From contig CDMY01000677.1 in the NCBI GenBank assembly GCA_001179505.1, positions 236,753 through 300,752 of the forward strand: DNA of 64,000 nt, given 5' to 3'. Below, one piece after another: positions 29,829 to 41,193 of this stretch (position 1 is the first letter of the stretch; every line of letters begins with the position of its first letter). Source of the stretch: Vitrella brassicaformis. Taxonomy: Eukaryota; Sar; Vitrellaceae. The notes below the pieces were generated by a model. The model saw nothing but the letters and a program-made list of their open reading frames with translations, did no database searches and had not been told where the DNA came from. A program made the position numbers and the translations under genes.

Positions 29829-32585
29829 TCACACATAAGCATCGAGCCCCCTCACTGCAGATGCACACGCAAGGCCCGCCCTCCTGATCAGAATGCTCTT
29901 GGTATGCCGATCCAACGTTCTATACCTCTCCTTGCCCATCCCAAACAGCCGTACAAAGTCTGATGGGTGAAGGTACTCCCACCGCCTCTCGTGGTCCACC
30001 CACGGCGGCAGCCTCGACTCGCTTCTCTCCCGCACCACCTCGTCGAGTGGGAAATACAGCTCAAATGGGTATGGGGAGAAGGGCGGGCTGACGTCACGAG
30101 ATGTCTCACGGAGGGGAGCCCCACAGCAGCTTGGGGACGGCAGGTAGCTGCCTGTGGTGGTTGCGAGGAGGCGGTCTCTGGTCTTGTCGACGATCCTGTC
30201 CTCTTGGAAGAGTCTGCGGGCCGCCGAGAGAGACATGGTGGGCGACGATGGGGCGACTGCCGATGAATACGCGAAGCAGCAGGGGCGTGTGGCGGCGTAG
30301 TGACACACGCGAGCCGCATGACATGACACACGCGATCGACGGGGTGAGGGGGAGTACAGGTGCTCCCTTCCGAGTAATATGGGGAGGTCATGAGAATGGG
30401 ACGCAGGGCAGGCGGTGGTGCTGAGCGGCGGGGAGGCAGTCGATGGCGACATCGATGGATACATGCTGCCCCCTCCTCCTCTCGTCTTGGCATTTGGCGA
30501 CGACGGCCTCGTGTCTCTGTGAGGACTGAGTCGCGGCTGCTGCTTGTGTGGGTTGAATCGAGGGTTCGTGTGGATGAACAGGCCGGTCCGCTCGCCCTCA
30601 TCGATGACACCACGACCGAGAGGCACACGCCCTGCAGCTGCCGTCTTGACTCTGCTGTTTTCTCCCCACTCATTGCCCGACATCAGCAGCGACTTCTGGG
30701 GTGTTTGCTGCTGTGTGGTAGCCATGGTGGCCGACAGGGTGTTGAGCATGCTTGTCAGCTGTGAGATCCACCAGGGGTTGTGTGACGACGCAGAGAGCGT
30801 CAGGTGAGCTGTGGGAGTCGGGGGGAGGAGGTCCTGGGCCGGCTGCTGGGTGGGGGAGGTTATAAGAGACATGAGGGAGGAGGGGGTGTTCGGATGTTGG
30901 GAGGCGTGCAGCGTGGCGCGCTGCTGGGCGAGATACCAGTCGACCAGCTCCTTCAAAAGCTCACGATGGCTCTCAATCGCGTCCTGTGTCGAACACCAAG
31001 CATTGGAGGACATCTCTGACATCCCTATCGCGTCACTCACCTTGACGAATGGATGGTTGCACAGCTCCTCGGCTGACGCCCTTGCACTTGGGTCCAGACG
31101 CACACAGCCTTCCACAAAATCCCGGATGTAGCTGAAAAATGGGACAGACAGGAACCAATCGATGGTATGATTGTCAGCTGCCCCCCTCCCCTACTGGCTG
31201 AATCTGTGTGGGGGGTTGAGCTCTGGCGGGTGCCGCAGCTGCGTCATCTGCAGAAAGAGGCTGATCGGGGTGGCTGAGGGGTCGGTAGTCAACTCGCTCG
31301 TCGGAGGGGACCCCTAAGGGATGGATGGGTGACACACACACATATACACGTCACTGGCCTGTGAGAGACACAAGACCGTTTGAGCATGCCTTTGCCAGCT
31401 CCATCGTCGTGATGCCGAGCGACCAGATGTCAGCCTTCTCGTTGTACCCCTTCTCGCCCAGCACCTACACAGCATCTCAGTGCATGCCTAAGGGGCATCC
31501 CAAGTGTGTGTGTGTGTACACTCACTTCTGGGGCGATCCACAGGGGGCTGCCGCAAACGGCATACACGGTCTCGCCAGGAGAAAACACTGCAGGACAGCA
31601 CATCGCGCCATCGATGTGATGTCCACTCGCTTGTCCATGCCCGACGCTCATTTACGTTTGCTGATTCCAAAGTCTGTCAGGTATGCCCTCCCCTCGTTCG
31701 ACACCAGGATGTTGGCAGCCTTCACGTCTCTGTGGATCAGCCCTTTCTTGTGCAGGCCGTCGAGGGCTCTGCAGACGTCCTTCATGATGACGGCAATCAG
31801 CGACTCGTCGATGCCCCAGCCATCTGAATCGTCATTCTGCTGATACATGTGCACCTATGGAGGCCACACATGGCTGACATCTGGGCAAACAGACACGTGC
31901 TTCCTTCCTTGCTTGCATGGCGCACCAGCGTGTCAAGTGAGCATCCCTCAATGCACTCCATGGCCAGCACCAGGACAGCTTTGTCTCCATCGCCCACCAC
32001 AAAGGACTCATAGAGTGAGGGCGTAAGGCCTGGGATGGTCTCGGACGCCTGCGCAGGAAAAAAAAGCGAACTCTCAATGACTCAAACTTCAAGCAATCCT
32101 ACCAATTTGAGGAACGATATTTCCTGTGCCACATCGGCCAAATCAGCTGGCATCCCGCTCTTCTCCACACCAGCAGCCCCTTGGTTGCCGCCAAAGCTCG
32201 TGACTTGCGGCTGGCTTGACCCGTGAAGAGGCTTGTGTGTGGCGTGATTGAGAGGAATGAGCTTCAACGCAACCGTGGCGGGCAGGTGAGCCGAACTGGA
32301 GGGAGCCGATGGCGAAACGGGAGCCAGAGAGCTGCATGGAAAGGCACTAGCTCTGAGAGGCACTAGCTCTGAATCTCCTTCCCGCTCCCCGCACACTGTG
32401 TCTGCCTTACCATTTCCATACTTCTCCAGAGGCCCCTGACACTCACGCACACACAGAGAGATGCACAAAATGTCGGCGGTCCTCCGGGAGTGTGTGTGAG
32501 ACTCACCTGCTCCAAGGTATTCCTCGATGGAATAGCAGTGCCCTGGGTATTTCCGCGATGGCACCTTCTGGCTTGTCAGCGCCAT
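29829..32585 (-). CDS. STE-type serine/threonine protein kinase
   Basis: The start is MALTSQKVPSRKYPGHCYS at 32585, because upstream frame has no ATG. The N-lobe has the start of a Gly loop (IEEYLGAG), an inserted Ser/Pro-rich stretch, then ATVALKLIPLN with the ATP-anchoring Lys and a helix-C Glu candidate in VAQEISFLKLVG. The C-lobe is canonical: ALDGLHKKGLIHRDVKAANI (catalytic HRD), YLTDFGISKRK (DFG) and VCGSPLWIAPEVLGEKGY (activation/APE), then DIWSLGITTMELAK and LDPSARASAEELCNHPF. Motifs HRDVKAAN and GSP.WIAPE point to the STE20/STE11 group. A long Ser/Pro/Arg-rich C-terminal tail of about 300 residues ends in GLDAYV. Likely a cytosolic signalling kinase whose regulatory tail is outside known domains. 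The tail lies 3'-to-3' with the helicase gene. Confidence 0.8.
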
Positions 32586-32713
32586 CACTGCTGCCCTTCG
32601 CGTGGTGATGCTCACCGGCCTCAAGAGAGGCGCAGGCCCCTCGCGATCTAAAAAATCGCGCGCCAAGCCCGCGACAGGGGAGCAAAAAGCCTTTCGCTTC
32701 GAATGGCCACACG

Positions 32714-34914
32714 ATGAGGCTACCTGAATACTGGCAACTCAAGGTACAACAATCGCAGACACACATCGCATCTATCGCCTCCCTTCCGATGACCTTCAAG
32801 ATGACCTTTCTCCCCTCCTGTCTGTCTGTCTGTCTGTCTTTGCTTTCTCTGCTCTCTGTCTTCGCTTTCAGTGGTTGTACTTCAACGCGTTTCTTCACAA
32901 GTAAGTAAAGCACGAGAGAAACGTGGGGATCCATTCACTTCACAAACACTTGGCTCCGTGTGTGTCCAATGGCCATCGTGTCTGTCTGCAGTGCCGGGAC
33001 TGGCCGCTTCATCACTCTCTGGTACAAGAACGGATGCGGCTTCACAATCGCCCAAGTCGGCACCATCCTTGCCACCGCCCGAACAGGAGATCTCTTCTTC
33101 ACGCCTTTTTGGTCGGGACTCGCGGACAAGACGCAGCAGGGGCGGCTCATCCTGCTGTCCCTGCAACTGGCACACATGCTCATCTTCCTCTCCCTGCCCC
33201 TCTCCGTCTACCTCACCTCAGCCGACCACCAGTGGCTGCCTTTCATGCAGCCCAACAACCGGTTTCTCATCTTGTGGGTGACGGTAGCCGTCTGGTCTGC
33301 CTTTCGTGGACCGTGCAACCCTCTGCGTGACGCGTTAGCTTTGGCTGCATTGGGGAAAGAGAAGGCTAAATGGGGCCAGCAGCGGCTTTATGGAGCGGTC
33401 AGCTGGGGAATCGCACACGCGATTCTCGGGCTGTCGATGGACTATGGGGGGTTTGCCGTTTTGTTCATTCTCTTCACTCTCTCTGGTGCGTGGAGGAAAG
33501 AGGCCGTCAACCAATTGTGTGTATGTGTGTGTGTGTCCGTTATCTCTCTCGTGTGTGCAGGTGTGATGCTGTCGTTCACGCAAGTCGCGTGTCTGCCCGC
33601 GAGTACGAGCGAATCACGGCAGGCTGTGGATCTGCTGGCGGGGCTCAAGCAGCTGGTGGTGCAGCCGCACGTCGGCATCTTCTTCCTCAACCTCTTGACG
33701 ATCGGCGCATGCTTTAGTCTAGTCGAGAGCCTGCTGTTCCTGCGGATGGACGAGCTGCACGCATCCAATTTCCTCTGCGGCCTTTCGGTAAGGCCTAAGC
33801 AGCAGATGGGTGGGACCTGCCTACGTGGAGACCTATCTCTCCCTCTCCCTCTGTGTGTGTGTGTGCGTGTGTGTGAAGGTGGTTGTGACGGTGGTGTTTG
33901 AGCTGCCGATCATGTATTGGTCTGAGGTCTTCATCCGTCGGCTCGGTGTGGCGGGCATGGTCATCGTCGGACAGGCCGCATGGATCGTCAGGGCTATCGG
34001 GGTAAGCCAGATATATGCTACACCACCACACACAAGCAAATTTATGGCTTGCTGCTCGTTTGTATGCCTTTTGCGTCTTTTTCCTTCAGTACACGATGGT
34101 ACCATCAGCCTGGTCAGTAGACACGGAACGAGCCGCTGAACCAGAAAGCTCAGCTGCGTGGTGTGCGGTTGCCTGTGTGCAGGTGGTACCTGTTGCTGGA
34201 ACCTCTCCACGGCATCACCTACGGCCTCGTCTGGTGCGCGGGCGTCCACTACTGCTCGCTGCCAGAGATATGGCCTGAAGGGCTGGAGGCCACCGCACAG
34301 GTAATGCTGATTGATGTGACTGGCTGAGTGTGGTACGTGTGTGCGCGTTGTGTATATGTGCAGGGTCTGCTGACGTTGGCTCACTTCGGTTTGGGTCCTG
34401 TGTTGGGGACGAGTTTGGGTGGGCTGGTGATGGACAAGTGGGGCGCTGACACCATGTACAGGTAGGTATCTCCCACACTCACACGCCCATCCACACCCTA
34501 GCTATCGCCATCGAACCATGTGCGTGTGTTGTTCCATTTGCCAGGGGTGCGGCCATAGTGTGTCTGATGTCGCTGCTGCTCTACACCTTCTCAGCCCTTG
34601 TCAACGGCGACCTCTACTCGCCCTTCCACCGCTACGCCGTCATCAAGAAGGGCGCCAGCGACTTCCACCTCACAGACACTAGAAGGAAAGGGGAGGCCGC
34701 CGTCACCCCACTGCCCCTCAAACACACGAGACATACCGACAGGTCGCCGCTGTCGTCTGTGGGCTCATCGACGTGTGACCACACGCCGAGCGAGGGCAAA
34801 GGGCTGTCGCCCGTCAGCTCAATGCCGGAGGTGCTGGGCAAGCAAGAGGTGGCGGGAGAGAGGGATTGGGAGGGAGAGCAGCTGATTGTCGGCGGCTGTG
34901 AGGACAGTTGCTGA
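32714..34914 (+). CDS. MFSD6-like major facilitator superfamily transporter
   Basis: Exon 1 (MRLPEYWQLK, 32714) is spliced to short exons WLYFNAFLH and then GTGRFITLWYKNGCGFTIAQ. Multiple hydrophobic segments follow (LILLSLQLAHMLIFLSLPLS, ILWVTVAVWSAF, FAVLFILFTLSG and others), giving roughly 12 predicted membrane spans. Signatures of the MFS_1-like/MFSD6 branch are QQRLYGAVSWGIAHAILG in the middle and LLLEPLHGITYGLVWCAGVH plus EATAQ and FGLGPVLGTSLGGLVMD near the end. Family knowledge: plasma or vacuolar membrane transporters, substrate often unknown. The C-terminal tail is hydrophilic. The gene is divergent from the kinase, with 128 bp between starts, so a shared promoter is likely. Confidence 0.8.
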
Positions 34915-35910
34915 GGGATCGGGAAGCGGGGGCAGAGGTGTGTGGGTGTTTTGTGTGTGAGTGTGCTGGCTAACGCTCATGCGTGCTTAGTTGTCCGTCT
35001 CTGTGTGTTCGTCACGCGCACACACGTCCCTCCATACACACACACATACCGACCAGCCAGCCAGCACCTTCAAATGCCTGCCTGGCTCCATCCATGGAGT
35101 GTGTGTGAGCGTGTGTGTGTGTGTTAGCTATCAGTTTGGGGGCGGTTTTGGATTTTTGTTGTGTGTTGGTCTCTGTCTGTGTAAGTGTATCCTTCGCATG
35201 TGTTCCTTTGGTGCTTCCCTATCGTCCACGCAAGACCAGGAAGACACACAAGGGGAAGCGATACATCTGCATATACACACACACGGGGTGGGAGTGAGTA
35301 CGCACCTGCCGACCGGCCAGCACTTTTCAAATGGCTGGCCCCATCACGATGTAACTGCGGGCGAGCCTGTGCGCGTTTCTACTCACTAGCTGTGCCTCTT
35401 TATGTGTCGGTCCTGTGCGGCGTGTCGATCGATGGAGCGGCAGGCAGCCGGCGTGGCTTCAGCGGGCCCCTTGTTGCCTCTGTAAGTCGGGAATTCATTG
35501 TGTGTGTGTGTCGGAGTGGGGAGGGTGACTAGCGGACGTGCTCGTGTGTGTGTGTTTGGTCCACCGTTTTTGTAGATGTGTACACGCTGTTGCACCGACC
35601 ATCAGGAATCAAGGATATGAGCTGATCAGCATGAAGGTCTTGACCAAAAATACGTCCCATCCCATCCACAGACAGACAGACAGACAGACAGCCACTCATC
35701 CATCACACCGACACCGCAGCCGTAGCCAGCCCCCCCGGGTCATACAAAAAGGTAGCGATAGAGGGGCGACTTGGCCAGCCACACAGACAAACAATTCACT
35801 CACTCAGAGACACGCACTCTAGAGGGAGGCGGTTCTCTGGGAGAGCCGAGGCTAGTCGGGCATGCGCACATCCCACAGCAAGGTGGCCGCGCCGTCCTTG
35901 TCTTCCCCCA
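34915..35910. other. Intergenic spacer, convergent genes
   Basis: The spacer is TG/AC-rich with a GACA microsatellite (35672-35692). A weak internal similarity appears between about 35050-35100 and 35305-35350 (GACCAGCCAGC, TTCAAATG). I see no gene. Confidence 0.5.
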
Positions 35911-37446
35911 TCAGAGCTCGAGCTTGACAGTGCCGCCCTCCGACACGCCGACCGACTCGGACCCCTGAGCCAAATCAACCTGACCCTGCGCAGCACAGGA
36001 GGGCAACGCAGCACCCATTCTTCGATGTGCGCATGCAGTAGTTTGTCCTCACTGACCGTGTTGGAAGCGTCCATGTCCAACTCGATCTTCTCGCCGGGTT
36101 TGAACGCTGGTTGACCTGCGAGCCAGCCAACACGCAGCAAGAGGTCGGGATTTATTGCATGCATACGAACTGAAAGTCTGCGCACCTTTGTATGGGCACC
36201 CTGCGCACCGGAAGGCGTCACCCAAATAGCACTGCACAGTGCATGAACCACAGCAACCCACACATGTGATCGTCTGCAATCATTGTGCTTCCATCTGTCA
36301 TGTCGCTATCCTTCGGGCGTACGTTGCCGCAGGACGACCTGACGCCGCCAGTCTCGAGTTTCTTCTTGGCCTCCTCCGCCCCGATTTTCTTCTCCAGCTC
36401 GGCCCGCCCACACGTGCAGTTGGCGCACGCCTTGGGCTTGGACGCACAACTCTCCTTGCCTGATGGACGGGGAAGGACATCGGCCGATGGACACACACAC
36501 ACACACATGTAAGACACACACATGAACATGAGGCATGGCGTGTTTGGTGTGAAGTGTTGGCTGACTGACTGACCGGCTCCGAGTGGTTTGTACTCCTCTT
36601 TGTCGTCGATGAGGGAGCTCTCGTCGATCAACTCCTCCTCACCGGGGCTGTCGACTGACAACCAATACACACACACACACACACACACACGACGCATGAA
36701 GGGATGAAGGGATGGCGTGACACACCGCATTGTACACAGCGCATCACTGCTCACTTTTGACGGCCGTGGCGGCGCCCAGGTCCCAGTCCGGCTTCTTGCA
36801 CACAAACTGACCCACATGGCGCCAAAAGCACAGACACACTCGATGGAACACTCTGTGTGGCGGTTGTCGGAGTGTGCTTCTTCTCTCACCTGCACGATGA
36901 ACTGTTTGTTGTCAGCCGAGTCCCTCCTGGACACATCGCCGTCGATGAACCCGGCGTACATCGCGTTCTTGCTCACCCCCTCTATGAAACCATCAGCCTG
37001 AACATCATACACACACACACACACACGGCACGTCAGTCATCCCTCTGCCCTCCCCTCGGCTCTGCTCTTGCTTACGTCGTCGACAACACATTGGACGGTG
37101 CAGTTGCCGCCCGGTTTGAGTGCTGTGAAGCAGCTGGTGAGGAAGACCAAATCCAGCGGCAGCGTCCCCTTGGTCGCGTAGCACGACACGCCCTCAAACT
37201 GATCACGGTAGCCTACAACACACACCACGCCACACAGCCCACACCGGGAGAGAAGAGAATCAACCAACAGCCAGCCATTGTGTTGTGTCTGGTCGTGTGT
37301 TGGCGCTCACCAGCAGTGGCGATGGCTTCTGGTTCGATGACCGTTGCGTTTGCGGCCCTGTAGTTCTTGATGAGCTGCCCGCAGCCCTCGTCGCCCGCCG
37401 ACGCCACCACCAGCAGACGCCCTTTGAAAATCGACGGCAGGTGCAT
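35911..37446 (-). CDS. DRE2: Anamorsin / DRE2 Fe-S cluster assembly protein
   Basis: Start ATG at 37446 (MHLPSIFKGRLLVVASAGD). The N-terminal exons encode a degenerate methyltransferase-like fold (LVFLTSCFTALKPGGNCTVQ). A linker follows (VDSPGEEELIDESSLIDDKE). The C-terminal CIAPIN1 domain carries both cysteine motifs: KACANCTCGRAELEKK (C-x2-C-x-C) and [20 protein letters not shown] (the twin C-x2-C region), ending in VKLEL-type sequence. Family knowledge: DRE2 carries [2Fe-2S] and [4Fe-4S] clusters and passes electrons from the diflavin reductase TAH18 to cytosolic Fe-S assembly. It is usually essential and single copy. All diagnostic Cys residues I can check are present. Confidence 0.9.
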
Positions 37447-37747
37447 TATCTCACTCCCAAAATCAGACGAAACAAGCACGGGACAGCTACACCAGCACCT
37501 ACAGGAGCTCTTGGCAGACAAAAAGCGCAGGGGTTTGTGGACGCGAGCTTACGGCACCGTAAAACAAATGCGGTGAGGAAATCGTCGCGAATCGCAGGAA
37601 AAGGGCGCTGGTGTGGCATCTGCATTCGCTCAGTGGCCGGGCTGGGGGCCCTCTTCATCATCACGAGTGCGTGACGCGGTGAGGCGCGGCCATCCGGACA
37701 CGACAGAAAGGGACGTCCCTCCAGGAGGCTCGAGAGGCTGAGTGAAG

Positions 37748-39317
37748 ATGATTGAGGCCACAGGCGATTCGTGGATGACGGGGTACGTGTCGCGTGGCGA
37801 CGCCGAAGCCCTGCTGATGGTGGGAGGCTTCGCGGCCACTATCCTGGTGGTCCGGATGAAGCCTATGGTCTTCACCTACGTCTGGTGAGCGCCTGTGCAT
37901 AGCTGGGGATGCATTCGTGTCTCAAAGTGACAGGGAGGAGGCAGTCAGGTGCTCTGCTCCCACGAGGTCTCTGTCTTTCTGTGTGCTCTGTGTGTTCAGG
38001 TTGGCTCATGCGATTGTGGCGGTGTGGCTTCAGTCAGATGTGGCGATTGGGATGGCTATTGTGGTCGGCCTGTGCATCAACATCGGCTGGTACTCCATCC
38101 AGCTCCACCGACAAATGGTGCAAACACACAGTCACACACACACACACACGTATCATCCACAACGTTCGTCCTCTTGTGTCTGTCTGCCAGGTGTGGGATG
38201 CTCTTCTGCCGTATTGGGTGAACTCGCTGGGTCTGGACCGTTCCACGGTGTCGCTGCTGTGTCGGCTGGGCGACATCATGCTGCACCCGGTGCCGCTGCT
38301 GTACCTCATCTACCACTTCAACCACACCGTCAAGCCACACATGGCCGTGGCCGCCTTCGTCCTCACACGGGGGTACCACGTCTGTGTGGAGGGGCACTTC
38401 TTCGGCCCCGGCGACAAGCTCAACTCCATCTACGCATTTGACCCACCGCTGCCACGGGCGATCTTCTTCACTGGTGAGTGAGCCACGGAGGGAGAGGGAG
38501 AGGGAGAACCATCTCATCTGTGCCGGTGGATATATATTGCTGCCTTGTGTTGTGTGTGTCAGGTTACTACTACGAGCTTCTGGCGCTGTCTCTGGTTGGG
38601 CAGGGTGCGATCGAGGAGCCATCGCTCCGCCTCATGACCCGCATGTTCACCATCGCCGTGGGGCTGACCTTCCTCATCCAGTCCTCCGACTGGCTCATCG
38701 TCCACCAATGGCTCGCACACCCCACAATCGCACAGCTCTGCCGGCGGCGGAAGCGATCGCACATTCAGCAGCAGCAACAGCACGGCGAGGCCACCACCGA
38801 GGACAGCGACAGCAGGGAGACGGACGAGCAGCTGCTGGACGCCATTCGGTCGTCGGCCAGCCGGCTGCTGGATCGGCTGCCGCCCAAGGCTGCGGAGAGG
38901 CTGCGTGTGGTGCTCCAGTCGGTCATGGCGTCGGGCATCGCCATGCGCGACAAGCTCATCCTCATGAACGACATCAACCAGGCCATCGCCGTGCTGTCCT
39001 CGCTCCCTCTCCCCCTCGCAGAGGTCTCCGACCGGATGGTGCTCTTCGCGCGGGTGAGCATGCACCGGCTGACCAACCTGATCAACGAGAGGAAGGCCTC
39101 GTTCAGCCTCCCGTCGCCTCCGGCCTTCCCCCCGCTGCCGACCTTCGTGAGCCTGAGCAGTGTGGACTTCGATCGTCTGCGGAGCGCCTTCACGCGACGC
39201 AAGAAGTGCATGTCCCGCTGCACGTCGTTCCTGTCCTGCCTCGGGGAGGACGACGCGGCCTTCGCATCGTCCATGGAACAGATGTGGCAGGAGCACATCA
39301 GTAGGAGCGGCGACTGA
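37748..39317 (+). CDS. Multi-pass membrane protein, unrecognised family
   Basis: Exon 1 (37748-37887) encodes MIEATGDSWMTGYVS and a first hydrophobic span (LLMVGGFAATILVV). Later exons add AHAIVAVWL, IGMAIVVGLCINIGW, VPLLYLIYHF, MAVAAFVLTRG and FTIAVGLTFLIQSSDWL, about six spans in all. The C-terminal half is soluble and helical (LDAIRSSASRLLDRLPPKA, DINQAIAVLSSLPLPLAE). It ends with a Cys-containing basic stretch (RRKKCMSRCTSFLSC) and a short acidic tail. The start is firm because the upstream frame is closed and the phase to exon 2 (TG plus G) fits. I recognise no family. A membrane anchor with a cytosolic helical module is the most that can be said. Its start lies about 300 bp from the divergent DRE2 start. 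Confidence 0.65.
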
Positions 39318-41193
39318 CGGGGACTGACAACATCGGGTGATTGATAATACAGCAGAGCAGATCGTGCAGTTGCTGGACTGGCTGATGGGGGGATGGGTGG
39401 GTGGAATTGCATCGAGGGATGGAATGTGTAAACTAGGAATGGGCGGGCGGACGGATGGCTGGATGGCGTGTACATACGGACGATGTGGCTGGTGGACGCC
39501 GAGGGAGAGACTAATTGACTGATTGATTCGTCGACTCAGGCAGACAGACACAGAGAGAGAGAGAGAGGTGTCGCTCTTTTTCGTCCGTTGATCCCGTTTC
39601 TGGCTGTTGTTTGTTGGTTTGTTTGAGGCTTGTCATGCCTGCCGTGTGCATGCCTGGGTGGGTACGTGGTGTGGTGGACACGGCATGCATGACATTTGAC
39701 ACACACGACAGACACATTTAGTGTGCAGTGCGGTGCAGCGACCCTTCTATCTATCATCACAGCGAATGCAGTGAGTGCAGTGAGTGAGTGCTTCTTGCCT
39801 GCTTGCTTAACACCTACCTGCCCAGTGTGCGCCCGTCGGCCTGCGTCCGAGTGCACGCAGCAGGCCGGCTGGCACAGCTGGGTGTACATAGCTAGCTCCT
39901 TAGGTTACTTGCTACCTGCCTGTCTGCCTACTGACTAACTCCAGACACACAGTGCGTGAGCCTGTGTGCGTACGTACCGGAGAGAGGACAACACTTTGCC
40001 TAGCCTTTGTGGCTCGTGTCCTTCTGTTTGGAGCAGTCGCCGCAGATGCTTGGTGTGCTGTCCTGCAACCGACGGCACACACTGCCTCGGCGGCGAGTGC
40101 GAGAACCAGAAGGATGGGACCCAGCAGACTTGCTCGTGACTACTGACAGACAGACAGACAGACAGATAGGCATTACACAGACAATAGCTCACAGAGAGCG
40201 GCAGATACACACACACACACACCCATCCAGAGAGAGGATGCACCAGCCAGCCCTGCTTTGCTTAGCCTACCTGTGGCGTTGCATTGCAGTGGTTGGCGTG
40301 TTACTTGTGTGGTCAGTACGAGTACGTGCTTCGGAGCCGTGCGTGCCTCGCAGCTTTCTTCGCTACTACCAATGACTGCAGTCACGAATGGGATGGGGAG
40401 GGATGAGGAGGACGAGTGGATGATGCTACGGGTGCTGTTTTCTTGGTGGCTGGTTGTTTAGTGCAAGAAGGCAGGGTTTTTCCTGTTGGTTTTGCTATGG
40501 TGACTGACTGCCCGACTCGCATCTTGCCTTCTTTGCGTCTTGCTGTTGAGTTTCCGTGGGGCTGGGGAGCTGCTCACACATGACACACATAACGCCACGA
40601 CAACACACGGATCTTTTTGTGACTCGGCAGGGCCCTCATGAGCCGTGCCTCTCCTCTCTCATCTCACACTGCTAGCCTTTGTGGGGGAATTTGTGTGGAT
40701 GTACGTGTTCGTATTCATTCATTCATTCATACCGGTCTGGATGCGCACACGCACGTGCGTGCATCTGCGAGTCTGATGAGCCAGAGCCAGCCAGGCAGCA
40801 CCAAACTGGTGTGTTGCATTGCTGACTGCATGCTTGCGCATCGGGAACCGATTGCCATGCCATGCATGTTGTGATCCACCTGTCTGATACGCAAAGCTGA
40901 TGAATCCATCAACAAGAACTCGCATCGATCAGCATCGATCAGCAATGAGTGAACCAGCAGATGACGAAGTCTGGTAAGACAACTTGAATGTAGCTCGTAC
41001 AGATCTCTACCAAAGAAAGCCCCTTCAAGTTCAAATCTGGCTGTCCTCTTCGAGTGACATCGATTGCCGTCTCGAGCTTGCAGCCAATCAAATTCCGCGA
41101 ATGGAATCCGTGAAACCGTTCGCGATCGGCTGACTCAGAGAAATCTCGTTGCTTCTCACCCTCCAGAATCGTTGTACTCCCACCGCCGCCAAG
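39318..41193. other. Intergenic region upstream of glutamine synthetase
   Basis: This 1.9 kb region has no supported gene. It holds short tetranucleotide runs (GACA near 40146-40166, CATT near 40713-40730) and several small AC tracts. The last 200 bp are less repetitive and probably contain the promoter of the downstream gene. Confidence 0.5.
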